Assembly: GCF_001715195.1 (NCBI RefSeq)
Contig: NZ_MDWE01000031.1
Span: 1 to 54,419, forward strand
DNA length: 54,419 nt
Source of the DNA: Rhodohalobacter halophilus
Lineage (GTDB): Bacteria > Bacteroidota > Rhodothermia > Balneolales > Balneolaceae
Direction of reading: 5' to 3'
Shown piece after piece: positions 15,793 through 25,346 of this stretch. The notes beneath the pieces were generated by a model. It was not told where the DNA came from and made no database searches. It saw only the letters and a program-made list of their open reading frames with translations. A program made the translations under genes and the position numbers. The first letter of the stretch is position 1. Every line of letters starts with the position of its first letter.

Positions 15793-17133
15793 TTGAAAAA
15801 GCTACTATTCCTATCAAGCGCACTTATTGTTTCACTTCTACTTTCCTCATGCGGTTCATCCGATGATAACGGAAATGGCCCTCAGTTTGGCAGGCCCGGC
15901 GGATTTGGCGGTGGTCCTGCAGCCAGTGTTGAGGTAGTGCCCGTTCAAACAGAAACAATTTCGGACCAGGTTCGCTCTTACGGCACTATTCGCGCGCAGG
16001 ACGTTGTGTCCATCACGCCGCAGGTATCTAATCGTGTTACCAAAATTTTGGTTGACCTGGGCGATAATGTGAGCCGGGGGCAGGTGATGGCGGAAATTTA
16101 TGATGTGCCGTTCCGTGATGCGGTTCAACAGGCTCGAGCACAAATCCGCCAACAGGAGGTGGCCTTTGAGCGAGACAGCACAGAGTTTGCACGGCAGCAG
16201 CAGCTTTATGAACGAAATTTGATTAGCCAAGCAGAGCTGGATAACTCCCGGGCAACCTATTTGAACAGTCAGGCTTCACTTGAAGCAGCCCGGGCCAATC
16301 TGACACAAAGTGTGGAAAATCTTGAAAACACAAAAATTAAATCGCCGGTTGACGGTGTTGTTCTCAGCCGGTCTATTGCTGAAGGCGATGTTGCCTCATC
16401 GGGGCAGGTGGCTTTTGAGGTGGCTAATCTTGTAGGATTCGAAACCAGAGTATTTCTCCCACTTCAGGATTGGGAACTGATTCAACCCGGGCAGGCCGTT
16501 TCTCTCTCACTCTCCAGCCGATCCGATGAGATTGCACAGGGTGTGGTTTCGCGCATCAGCCCGCAGCTCGATGCTACCACCGGGCTTGGCGAGGTTGTTA
16601 TCACGCTCACCGAAACCACTTCCTCAATCTATCAGGGGGCATTGGTTCAGGCCCGGGTAAACCTTCAAACAAGAGAAAATGTAGTGGTAATTCCACGTTC
16701 TGCAATGGTGGAAAAGGTTGACACCTACATTGAGCCGGAAACCGGAACCATTGAGCTTGAGCGAACATATTCAGCGTTTATATCTCAGGGCGACTCCATC
16801 GCTGTACAGCGTCAGCTTGAGCTTGGCATACAACAGGGTGATCGCATTGAGATACTCAGCGGACTTCAGCCCGGAGACGGTTTGATCGTAACCGGCCACA
16901 GAAACCTGAATGATGGCCAGCGCATCAGGGTAGCTGGTGCCACACAGCAATCCCGCCCTCAACAAGTTCAGCCCAATTCAAGTGACACAACAGATTTTAG
17001 CAGCCTGAGCCCTGAAGAACGTCGAGAACGACTCCAGAATATGTCACCCGAAGAGCGCGAGGCCATGCGCGAAAGAATGCAGCAGAGTCGCGGTCAATCC
17101 GGTAACCGGCAGCAATCCTCCAACAGCAATTAG
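15793..17133 (+). CDS. RND efflux system periplasmic adaptor lipoprotein
   Basis: A membrane-fusion protein of the HlyD/AcrA type that links RND pumps to an outer-membrane channel. I start at TTG 15793 because it yields a clean lipoprotein signal peptide, MKKLLFLSSALIVSLLLSSC, with the acylated cysteine at residue 20; an in-frame GTG at 15709 would add 28 implausible residues. After the Cys there is a glycine-rich linker (GRPGGFGGGP), then beta-barrel and lipoyl halves around a coiled-coil hairpin (about residues 110-180), and the SPVDGVVLSRSIAEGD lipoyl motif. The C-tail is low-complexity, with SPEERRERLQNMSPEEREAM. It is followed 12 bases later by two RND genes. Confidence 0.92.
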   Translation: MKKLLFLSSALIVSLLLSSCGSSDDNGNGPQFGRPGGFGGGPAASVEVVPVQTETISDQVRSYGTIRAQDVVSITPQVSNRVTKILVDLGDNVSRGQVMAEIYDVPFRDAVQQARAQIRQQEVAFERDSTEFARQQQLYERNLISQAELDNSRATYLNSQASLEAARANLTQSVENLENTKIKSPVDGVVLSRSIAEGDVASSGQVAFEVANLVGFETRVFLPLQDWELIQPGQAVSLSLSSRSDEIAQGVVSRISPQLDATTGLGEVVITLTETTSSIYQGALVQARVNLQTRENVVVIPRSAMVEKVDTYIEPETGTIELERTYSAFISQGDSIAVQRQLELGIQQGDRIEILSGLQPGDGLIVTGHRNLNDGQRIRVAGATQQSRPQQVQPNSSDTTDFSSLSPEERRERLQNMSPEEREAMRERMQQSRGQSGNRQQSSNSN

Positions 17134-17145
17134 TAAGCTGAACCT

Positions 17146-20100
17146 ATGAGAAATCTACCTAAAATTGCTGTTAACAGGCCGGTAACGTTTATGATGATCA
17201 GTATTATACTGATCGGTTTCGGGTTGTATGGACTGAACAATCTGCGCCTCAATCTCTATCCTGATGTCTCCTTTCCGACGATTACGGTTTACACGACGTT
17301 CGAAGGGGTAGCGCCTGAGGATATTGAGGCATTGATCACCCGCCCTATTGAAGAACAGGTTGGGAGTATATCCGGTGTTCGGCGGGTTCGATCCCTTTCG
17401 AGCCAGGGAGCATCGGTGGTGAAACTGAACTTCAACTGGGGAACCGATCTATTTATAGCCGAAACGGAAGTTCGCAAAAGGCTCGATATGATCCGGCGAT
17501 CCCTCCCAGATGAAGTGGAGCAGCCTATTGTCTTCTCTTACGATCCGAATGACGAACCTGTTTTGGTACTTGCCCTGACCTCCGACACCCGAAGCCCTCG
17601 TGAGCTTAGAACTCTCGCCACACGACAAATAGAGCAGCGTATTGAGCGAATTGAAGGAATTGCATCAGCCGAGACTGCCGGTGGATTTGATCGGCAGATC
17701 AACGTACGGATCAGCAATGCACAAATGAGAACCTACAACCTCGATGTTGGAAATATCTCAAACCGGCTCAGGCAGGAAAATGTGCAGGTGCCTGCGGGTG
17801 AGCTGACCGAAGGAGAGACTGTTTTCTCGTTAAGAACCATCGGTGATTTTAAAAACATTGATGAAATACGAAACAGTATCGTCACTACTACAGAGGCCGG
17901 AAATCCGGTATATCTGAAGGATATCGCCCGGGTAGAGGACGGAATTGCTCAGCCAATCGGAAATGTGCGCGTTCAGGGCAATGACGGTGTGATTATGAAC
18001 ATCTACAAACAGAGCGACAGTAACATAGTGAGCGCTGCAAACGGTGTTGTCAACTCTTTGGATGAGATCCGTAACATTCTTCCGGGGGATGTCAGCCTGG
18101 AAATTCTAACCAATAAAGCCGATTTCATCAGCCTGTCGATCAATAATTTGATAATGACCGGGTTACAAGCTGTGATTCTGGTAATCATCATGTTGCTGCT
18201 CTTTCTAAGAAACGGCAGGTCGGCTTTGGTGGTTGCCATTTCCATCCCGATTTCCATCGTCGCCACCTTCAGTATTATGGACTTTTCGGATGTGAGCATG
18301 AACATCATCTCTCTTTCAGGACTCACACTGGCGGTGGGAATGGTGGTAGATAATGCAGTTGTGGTTCTTGAGAATATTTTCCGGTTTAAAGAAGATGGCG
18401 AGGATAGCAAAACATCGGCTATTGCGGGTGCCCAGGAGGTTGCTGCACCGGTGATGGTCTCTACGCTTACAACCCTGGTGGTATTTCTTCCCATCCTGTT
18501 TGTGCCGGGAATTGCCGGTCTCCTTTTTCGTGATCTGGCACTCACCATCTCCTTTGCGCTCATTGTTTCTGTTCTAATCGCGATCTCGTTAATTCCGGTA
18601 CTCAGTTCTAGGCTTTTTGACAGAGAGCTGATCGATGCCGATAAGAAAGATCCGGCCCGTAACTTGATGAACAAACTGCTGGTGTGGCGAAGACAAAACT
18701 TTTTCACCCGCCTGTTAGCAATACCTCTTTTTATTATCTACTTCCTGGCCTGGCCATTTCTGAAGCTTTGGGGATGGATTGCCAAACAGTCAAAAAACCT
18801 GTTCTCAGACCGTGTGGGCCCGTGGCTTGGCCGGCAGTTCGACAGACTTGAGAACAGCTACAAACGTGTACTCGACAAGAGTTTAAAGCGAAGTGGTTTG
18901 GTTGTACTCGGTGCATTTGCCCTGCTCTTGGCCTCCCTGCCGATCTATTATCTCCTGGGAGGTGAGTTCTTCCCTCAGGTTGATGAAAACTTTATCATTC
19001 TTGAAGTGCAGCGAGAACCCGGTGTAAGCCTGTTTGAACTGGAACGAACCATCATTCAAACCGAAAACATCATTCGGGAAGAAGTGCCCGAAGCCCGCCT
19101 CATCGTTTCTGACTACGGGGATAAAATTGGAATTGAAGGAGCTGACAATCCCGGTGGAAACCAGGGCAGAATTCGTGTTGAACTCGTTGAGGTTGGTGAC
19201 AGAGACCGAAGCCAGATGGAAATCACATCTGCAATTCTTTCATCTCTTACAGCCGTGCCCGGTGCAAATATCCGGGAAGTTCGCGAAGATCCGCTGAGTC
19301 CAGATGGCGAAACCGGCCTAATCGTTCAGATCTACGGTTTTGATCAGGATGTCAAGCGAACACTTGCATCAGATGTAATGGCGGAGCTCAACGACATCAA
19401 TGGAATTGTTAACGTGTTTAGTTCTGCAGATCAGGGCCGGCCGGAACTGCGGGTTGAGATGGACCGTGAACGAATTGCACGGGTGGGCCTGACGACCTCA
19501 CAGGTGGCCACATCCCTCAGCAATGCTGTACAGGGAGCAACTGCAACAACATTTGTAGACGAAGGCCTCGAATTTGAAGTGCTTGTCGAAATTGACCCAA
19601 TCGATAAAGCTCAATCCACATCACTCGAAGAGCTGCAAATTCAGACTCCCGGCGGTGTTTGGATGCCATTGAAAAACCTGGCCCGCGTTGACCGCTACAC
19701 AGGGCCGTCCAACATTCTTCGGGTCAACCAGGAGCGAATGGTTGAAGTTGAGGGAGACCTGGGCGGAATCGATCTTCGGACCGCCACAGAACTGGCAAAT
19801 GCAGCCATTTCAACCATCGATTTCCCGGAAGGTTACCGGTATGAACTGGGCGGCTCTGCCGAAGAGCAGCGCGAATCATTCTTCTTTTTGATCATCGCGT
19901 TTATCATTGCCGGAATTTTAACCTACATGGTGATGGCTTCGCAGTTCGAAAGTCTGGTTGAGCCGTTCATCATTATCGTAACAATTCCACTTGCACTTAC
20001 CGGTGTACTCCTGATCCTTTGGATGACATCCACACCAATCAGCGTAACTGCCATGGTTGGATTGGTTCTGCTTACAGGAATTGTGGTAAATAACGGTATT

Positions 20101-20418
20101 GTGATGATCGACTATATTAAGATTTTGCAAGCCCGCGGACAGAACAGGCACGATGCCATTGTAAACGGTGCCGGCCGCAGGTTGCGTCCCATCCTGATGA
20201 CCGCCTTCACCACGATTTTAGCGATGGTTCCTCTCGCGCTTCAACTGGGTGCCGGAGCCGAAACCTGGAGCCCGATGGCGCGAGCTGTAATTGGCGGACT
20301 GACAATGAGTACCATTTTGATGCTCTTTGCCGTTCCATGTATGTATAACATGATCAACAGTCTGGTAGAAAAAGCAGGCTTTGATGCGGTTCACAAGGAA
20401 GATCCTTTGAAAAGCTAA
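17146..20418 (+). CDS. RND family efflux permease (HAE1-like), first of two
   Basis: A 1090-residue AcrB-type inner-membrane proton/drug antiporter with the expected 12 helices and two large periplasmic porter regions. Family motifs include PEDIEALITRPIEEQV and GMVVDNAVVVLENIF in helix 4, and GIVVNNGIVMIDYI in helix 10. The second acidic residue of the AcrB Asp-Asp pair is Asn here (VDN), as in some HAE1 subgroups. Compared with its neighbour it carries an extra hydrophobic stretch between helices 6 and 7 (LLAIPLFIIYFLAWPFLKLW, near residue 530). It is 12 bases after the adaptor and 10 bases before the second pump gene. Substrate is unknown. Confidence 0.93.
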   Translation: MRNLPKIAVNRPVTFMMISIILIGFGLYGLNNLRLNLYPDVSFPTITVYTTFEGVAPEDIEALITRPIEEQVGSISGVRRVRSLSSQGASVVKLNFNWGTDLFIAETEVRKRLDMIRRSLPDEVEQPIVFSYDPNDEPVLVLALTSDTRSPRELRTLATRQIEQRIERIEGIASAETAGGFDRQINVRISNAQMRTYNLDVGNISNRLRQENVQVPAGELTEGETVFSLRTIGDFKNIDEIRNSIVTTTEAGNPVYLKDIARVEDGIAQPIGNVRVQGNDGVIMNIYKQSDSNIVSAANGVVNSLDEIRNILPGDVSLEILTNKADFISLSINNLIMTGLQAVILVIIMLLLFLRNGRSALVVAISIPISIVATFSIMDFSDVSMNIISLSGLTLAVGMVVDNAVVVLENIFRFKEDGEDSKTSAIAGAQEVAAPVMVSTLTTLVVFLPILFVPGIAGLLFRDLALTISFALIVSVLIAISLIPVLSSRLFDRELIDADKKDPARNLMNKLLVWRRQNFFTRLLAIPLFIIYFLAWPFLKLWGWIAKQSKNLFSDRVGPWLGRQFDRLENSYKRVLDKSLKRSGLVVLGAFALLLASLPIYYLLGGEFFPQVDENFIILEVQREPGVSLFELERTIIQTENIIREEVPEARLIVSDYGDKIGIEGADNPGGNQGRIRVELVEVGDRDRSQMEITSAILSSLTAVPGANIREVREDPLSPDGETGLIVQIYGFDQDVKRTLASDVMAELNDINGIVNVFSSADQGRPELRVEMDRERIARVGLTTSQVATSLSNAVQGATATTFVDEGLEFEVLVEIDPIDKAQSTSLEELQIQTPGGVWMPLKNLARVDRYTGPSNILRVNQERMVEVEGDLGGIDLRTATELANAAISTIDFPEGYRYELGGSAEEQRESFFFLIIAFIIAGILTYMVMASQFESLVEPFIIIVTIPLALTGVLLILWMTSTPISVTAMVGLVLLTGIVVNNGIVMIDYIKILQARGQNRHDAIVNGAGRRLRPILMTAFTTILAMVPLALQLGAGAETWSPMARAVIGGLTMSTILMLFAVPCMYNMINSLVEKAGFDAVHKEDPLKS

Positions 20419-20428
20419 GGCATTCGAT

Positions 20429-23400
20429 ATGAAAAAAATCACAATCACAGAACGAATTCTGAAGCGGCCGGTAACAGCCATCATGATGTCATTGCTTGTA
20501 ATCGGCTTTGGAATCTTCTCCCTGATGAACCTGAAGGTGACCCTCTACCCCTCCTTCAATATTCCGGTAATGGCGGTGTCGGTAAACTACTCTAATGTAG
20601 CTCCCGACGATATGCTCCGGCTGGTTGTTGAACCGATTGAGGGTGTAATTATGGGAGTGGAAGGAGTAGAATCTCTCGACTCAAATGTGCGACAGGGAGG
20701 AGCATTTCTTATTCTTAGATTAAAGCCGGGAACCAATATTATGGTAACCGAGCAGAAGGTTCGTGAAGCTGTTGACCGTATCCGACCGCAATTACCTGCC
20801 GAAGCGAATGAACCCTTTATCTTTCAGTTTGATCCGGACCGTGCTCCTATTATGCAGCTCAGTGTGGAATCTGATGTGCTGGGGCTGGATGAACTCCGGA
20901 CACTATCCGTCGAATTTATGGAACCCCGCTTTGAACGAATTCCCGGGGTAGCTTCTGCTGAGACACGCGGCGGCCTGAACCGTAACATCTATGTCGATCT
21001 CTATCCCGAGGCACTTTCACGCCACAGGCTCCTCCCTTCGGATGTTACCGGAGCCATTCAGTCAAATAATGTTCAACAGCCTGTGGGCAGTATTGTAGCC
21101 GACAGAACAAGTTACAGTATCCGGGCCAATTCAATGTATGACAATGTTGAACAGATCGCTCAAACCATCGTTACCATGCGCGATGGTGCGCCGATTCGGG
21201 TCCGAGATGTGGCCAGCGTCAGAGATGACTATGAAGATATCACCAATATTGTTGAGATTAACGGCAGGAACAGTGTAACCGTAGAAATTCAGAAACAGTC
21301 GGATGCAAATACGCTGGATGTTACCCAGCAGGTCGTGCAGACAATGCAGGAGTTCGCTCCGAATCTGCCGGCAAGTGTAACCATGCAGGTTCTGAATAAC
21401 GAAGGGCAGTTTATTGAGGACTCAATCTCAAATCTGGCTCAGTCTGCACTTATTGCGTTGGTCGTGGTTATTCTGATACTATTACTCTTTATGGGCGGCT
21501 GGAGAATTGCCTTTGTGGTAGCAATGAGTATTCCGGTATCACTTACGGCTACGTTTGCCTTCATGTATTTCCTCGATATCACACTAAACATCATCTCCAT
21601 TACAGGCCTTGCACTTGCGATCGGTTTGTTAGTTGATAACTCCATCGTTGTGTCTGAAAGTATTGCCAGCCAGCTCGAAAAGGGTGAGAGCCGATTTAAA
21701 GCTGCGTTAAATGGAACCAATGAGGTGGGGGGAGCCCTTCTTGGATCAACCCTTACCACCCTTGCCGTTTTTATACCCATCATGGGTTTGAGCGGTTTTC
21801 AGGGAACCGTGGCAAAAGACCTTGCTCTCACCATCTCCATCTCTATTACCATCTCGTTTATCGCCTCTATTGTACTGATTCCGGTACTTGCCTCACTTTT
21901 GCTGAAACGAGAGGAGTTTCTCAAAAAGAGCTACACATTCGCCTGGATTAAATCTCTTGAAAACAACTACATCAAAATTTTAGAGTGGATACTGGCCAGA
22001 AAATATGTCATTACCGTTGGTGTGGTTCTTGTCATCATCGGGGCCGGCTATCTGTTTCAGGATATTCAGAAAGAGTTCTTCCCGGAAACAGATGAAGGAC
22101 AGTTTGACCTTCGGATTGAACTCCCGGCCGGAACCAATCTGGCAACCACAGCCGAAAAACTTCGCGAATATACCGGTAAACTCATTGAGTCACCTGATGT
22201 ACAGACAGTAATTACCAATATTGGAAGGCGAGGCCGCAGTACTCAAACCAATGGCGGGAATTTAAGCGTAACCCTTGTGGATGAAAACCTCAGAGAGAAA
22301 TCTACCAGCGACATCGCATCTGAACTGCAAACCATGCTTCGCGAACCCGATATCAATATTGAAATTGCAAACCTGGGCGGCAGCGGCGGTATTCCGATGG
22401 GTCGAGGCGGTTGGGGAGGACGAGGAATTCGAGTCAGTCTGATTGGCCCCGATGTGGAAGTCCTGCAGCGATTAACACTCGAAATGGAAAACGCTCTGAT
22501 CGACGACCCCCAGGTTATGTCGGTAAGTAATCCGCGCTCTCGCCCTATGCCGGAACTTCAGTATCAGCTCGACCGAAACCGAATCAGCCGTACCGGCGTA
22601 ACTTCACAGAGTGTGGCAAGCGCACTGGGTGCACAAGCGCGGGGTTCACGTGCGGGCTTCTACAGAGAAGAGGGACGCGAAATTGCCATTCAGGTCCGAA
22701 ATAATCGAGACCAATTCCAGAACCGGGAAGACCTGTTCGGGCTGGAGCTGGCACAGATCGGAGACCAACGCATTCCGGTTACCGGCCTGGGTGCGTTTGT
22801 CCCCGTTGAAGGCCTCAGCACCATTACACGCCGCGACCGGGAAACCCTGCTCGATGTCATGATTATGGTACGGGGTGATATGGAAGAGTATCAGCAGCGT
22901 GTAGTTGACGTACTGGAAAATGAAATTATTCTTCCCGATGGATACCGATACGAATTTTCCGGTTCGGTATTCTCCCAGCAGCAGAGTTCAGGCGAAATCT
23001 TGCTCGCGCTCTTTTTTGCATTAATGCTTACGTACATGGTGATGGCTTCCGTTTTCGAGAATCTCCGCGATCCTTTTATCGTGATGTTCTCTGTTCCACT
23101 CGCCTTCTTTGGCTCCCTCTTGTTCCTCTACATTACCGGAACTCCACTCAGTGTTCCTGCCTACATCGGGATCGTTATTCTGATTGGAATTGTGGTAAAC
23201 AACGGAATTGTACTCCTCGACTACATTCACCTGAAAACCAAAGGGAAAGAAGATTCTCCCGACTATACCACCCTTTTTATTGAAGCCTGCAAACGCAGAA
23301 TGCGTCCGATCTTGCTTACCGCTATGACAACCATCTTCTCTATGATTCCGCTTGCGCTCGAATTTGGAGCCGGGTCCGAAACGTGGAGCCCATTGGCACG

Positions 23401-23518
23401 ATCCGTAATTGGCGGACTTGCATTTGCCACGGTTCTGACGCTTTTCGTCGTTCCAACTGTTGTGGTCGGAATTTCGAAGAAACGCAGAAAACAGGTCAAA
23501 AAAGCACTGATAGATTAA
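20429..23518 (+). CDS. RND family efflux permease (HAE1-like), second of two
   Basis: A 1029-residue AcrB-type permease, clearly paralogous to but diverged from the preceding one. Helix 4 reads AIGLLVDNSIVVSESI and helix 10 GIVVNNGIVLLDYI. The periplasmic porter region near residue 655 contains an unusual glycine-rich stretch, GGSGGIPMGRGGWGGRG. Two different RND pumps behind a single adaptor recall MdtABC, where MdtB and MdtC form mixed trimers; whether these do is inference. No TolC-like gene is present in the operon, so the outer-membrane channel must be encoded elsewhere. A strong terminator follows. Confidence 0.93.
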   Translation: MKKITITERILKRPVTAIMMSLLVIGFGIFSLMNLKVTLYPSFNIPVMAVSVNYSNVAPDDMLRLVVEPIEGVIMGVEGVESLDSNVRQGGAFLILRLKPGTNIMVTEQKVREAVDRIRPQLPAEANEPFIFQFDPDRAPIMQLSVESDVLGLDELRTLSVEFMEPRFERIPGVASAETRGGLNRNIYVDLYPEALSRHRLLPSDVTGAIQSNNVQQPVGSIVADRTSYSIRANSMYDNVEQIAQTIVTMRDGAPIRVRDVASVRDDYEDITNIVEINGRNSVTVEIQKQSDANTLDVTQQVVQTMQEFAPNLPASVTMQVLNNEGQFIEDSISNLAQSALIALVVVILILLLFMGGWRIAFVVAMSIPVSLTATFAFMYFLDITLNIISITGLALAIGLLVDNSIVVSESIASQLEKGESRFKAALNGTNEVGGALLGSTLTTLAVFIPIMGLSGFQGTVAKDLALTISISITISFIASIVLIPVLASLLLKREEFLKKSYTFAWIKSLENNYIKILEWILARKYVITVGVVLVIIGAGYLFQDIQKEFFPETDEGQFDLRIELPAGTNLATTAEKLREYTGKLIESPDVQTVITNIGRRGRSTQTNGGNLSVTLVDENLREKSTSDIASELQTMLREPDINIEIANLGGSGGIPMGRGGWGGRGIRVSLIGPDVEVLQRLTLEMENALIDDPQVMSVSNPRSRPMPELQYQLDRNRISRTGVTSQSVASALGAQARGSRAGFYREEGREIAIQVRNNRDQFQNREDLFGLELAQIGDQRIPVTGLGAFVPVEGLSTITRRDRETLLDVMIMVRGDMEEYQQRVVDVLENEIILPDGYRYEFSGSVFSQQQSSGEILLALFFALMLTYMVMASVFENLRDPFIVMFSVPLAFFGSLLFLYITGTPLSVPAYIGIVILIGIVVNNGIVLLDYIHLKTKGKEDSPDYTTLFIEACKRRMRPILLTAMTTIFSMIPLALEFGAGSETWSPLARSVIGGLAFATVLTLFVVPTVVVGISKKRRKQVKKALID

Positions 23519-23536
23519 ACCGCAACTGTATTATCT

Positions 23537-23580
23537 GCAACCTTCCTAGGATTCTGAACCTTTGGAAGGTTGCTTTATTT
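23537..23580 (+). terminator. intrinsic terminator of the RND operon
   Basis: GCAACCTTCC (23537-23546) and GGAAGGTTGC (23564-23573) form a perfect 10-bp stem with a 17-base loop, followed by TTTATTT. It lies just after the second RND gene and before the convergent acyltransferase gene. Confidence 0.85.
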
Positions 23581-23602
23581 AGAGATGAACGACCTTTCCT
23601 GA

Positions 23603-24370
23603 CTAACTCGTCGGCTCAAAAATTTTACTCATTCCCGTGTGCAGTTTTTCAGCAAGCAATTTCCGCTCATCACACTGTACGGGTTTTTCACAAAATCGGA
23701 TATTACAATCAATCCGGCGGTTCTTCGCCAACTTCATCACATGTACATGAAAGGGATCACGGGCACCGTAAAAACAGACCGATTCATCGGCTGGCGGATC
23801 TCCCTTCTGTTCTGCAGTACTGTACTTGATTGAGCAGTAGTGGACCGGAATATTTCTGTTGGCGGGAAAATCGAGCAGGGATGGCCGAAACGGCAACAAT
23901 TCCTCCCCGGCGGATGTCGTTCCCTCCGGAAAAAGAATCATCCCCTGATATCGATTCAGACTTTTTGAAATCAGCTCATTTACACGGGTTACATCTCTTT
24001 TCCTTGATCGATCCACAAAAATAACGCCCATCGTCTTTACCATAAACCCAAGTAATGGCCACGATCTCACCTCTTTTTTTGCTACAAAGGTGCAGTTCAC
24101 ATTTAAATAGAGCGGGATGATGTCGATATAGCTGAGATGGTTCGAAACCAGAAAAAATGGAGCTTCCGGCGGTTTTCCCTCCGTTACCACCCGAATATTC
24201 AGTACTGTACACATCCCTTTCGACCATAGGTACATATAGAGATTTCTGAGCGGTTCAACCCTTAGCCTAAAAACCCTCAACAGAGCATAAATAGGCAGAT
24301 AGATCAGGTAGATTGAGAGCGTATAGACGATCAGGAAAAAGATTTTTGTGGACGCGATAAAGGATCTCAT
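23603..24370 (-). CDS. PlsC/OlsA-type 1-acylglycerophosphate O-acyltransferase
   Basis: A 255-residue membrane-associated acyltransferase with an N-terminal hydrophobic hairpin. The catalytic HX4D motif is NHLSYIDIIPL, and the second substrate motif is FPEGTTSAGEELLPF. The start ATG is preceded by GAAGGGA. Enzymes of this fold acylate lysophosphatidate (PlsC) or lyso-ornithine lipid (OlsA) or lyso-glycine lipid (GlsA). Its location 27 bases downstream of an OlsB/GlsB-like gene makes the amino-acid lipid role likely, especially as a second PlsC-like gene occurs at 52.7 kb and could serve glycerophospholipid synthesis. Confidence 0.88.
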   Translation of the reverse strand: MRSFIASTKIFFLIVYTLSIYLIYLPIYALLRVFRLRVEPLRNLYMYLWSKGMCTVLNIRVVTEGKPPEAPFFLVSNHLSYIDIIPLYLNVNCTFVAKKEVRSWPLLGFMVKTMGVIFVDRSRKRDVTRVNELISKSLNRYQGMILFPEGTTSAGEELLPFRPSLLDFPANRNIPVHYCSIKYSTAEQKGDPPADESVCFYGARDPFHVHVMKLAKNRRIDCNIRFCEKPVQCDERKLLAEKLHTGMSKIFEPTS

Positions 24371-24397
24371 TCCCTTCAGGTTAATTTAAATTACTGA

Positions 24398-25153
24398 CTA
24401 TCCGAAAAACATTTTTCGAGTGCGGTCTGAAATTTTCTCCACATCCAAAAGGATCATAAAGTGTATCAGGTTGAGCTTTTTATCAAAGGATGGCCCGGCA
24501 ATTACTTTTGAGCCCACATCCAGATAGTTTTTAAAGAGCGGCGGAATTTCGATCTCTTTACTCTCTGCATCCCCGGGATTATCAAACGGTTTAAACTCCT
24601 CTTTAGGCTCAATATAGTAGTCGGGATGCAGGTGCCCCTCTTTTTTCAGATATTCGAACGTATTGCGGGCTATTTTCAGGTTACTTGTATCTAAGGCGGC
24701 ATAACCAAACAGATACCTTTTATTGAAATGCTCCAGATAGCCGGCAAATCCTTTCCAAAGCAGAAACAGAACACGGCCGCTTCTATGCTCTTTGCTTATA
24801 CACGCCCTTCCAACTTCAACGGCATTTTTTAGCACATCTTCAGGTAAAGTGTTCACTTCAAATCTTACCTCACTTGTAAACCCATTCCCCTTTTGAGCCT
24901 GCTCAAACGTCTGCATACGGTAGGTGCCAACAATTTTACCCGTCTTATTTTCAACCACAATGAGATGGTGCGACTGGTCATCATACCGATCTTTATCCAC
25001 ACCCTCTTTGAAATCAAAATCTCGGCCCAGCTCCTCTTTGAATACCCTGTATCTTAATCGAAGAGCCTCTTCAACTTCCTCTTCCGTCTTGGCAAACTTA
25101 ATTGTGTATTGTTGACTCTCAACATCAGTCAGCACATGCTCTTTAATCAGCAA
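24398..25153 (-). CDS. OlsB/GlsB-like GNAT N-acyltransferase (amino-acid lipid synthesis)
   Basis: A 251-residue protein of the GNAT branch that attaches a 3-hydroxyacyl chain from acyl-ACP to the amino group of ornithine (OlsB) or glycine (GlsB). Seen features are the N-terminal RLRYRVFKEELG, the DDQSHHLIVVENKTGKIVGT strand and VEVGRACISKEHRSG, a signature of this group. The start is TTG at 25153, with AGGTG just upstream. Together with the following PlsC-like gene it forms the two-enzyme set for a diacylated amino-acid lipid. Whether the head group is ornithine or glycine cannot be told; glycine lipids are typical of Bacteroidota. Confidence 0.85.
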   Translation of the reverse strand: MLIKEHVLTDVESQQYTIKFAKTEEEVEEALRLRYRVFKEELGRDFDFKEGVDKDRYDDQSHHLIVVENKTGKIVGTYRMQTFEQAQKGNGFTSEVRFEVNTLPEDVLKNAVEVGRACISKEHRSGRVLFLLWKGFAGYLEHFNKRYLFGYAALDTSNLKIARNTFEYLKKEGHLHPDYYIEPKEEFKPFDNPGDAESKEIEIPPLFKNYLDVGSKVIAGPSFDKKLNLIHFMILLDVEKISDRTRKMFFG

Positions 25154-25346
25154 ATCAACACCTGTATTTATATTTTAAATTAGAACCTTCAGATGGTAAC
25201 AATTTTTTTTATCGAATTGTATCAAAAATTTCACCTAAGCAATCGTGAACGAAAATGGTTTAAAACACTTTATTCAATTCTCTGATAAATGGCCTATTTT
25301 CATACACCCAAATTAAAACAGAATTTCACCCAATAACACTCCTTTT

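Noticed and set aside
17146-23518. Outer-membrane TolC-like channel within the efflux operon
   Set aside because: Only the adaptor and two RND permeases are present; the gene after the terminator is a convergent acyltransferase.
23383-23829. 148-residue plus-strand frame across the end of the second RND gene
   Set aside because: It overlaps the RND coding sequence, the terminator and the convergent acyltransferase gene in other frames.
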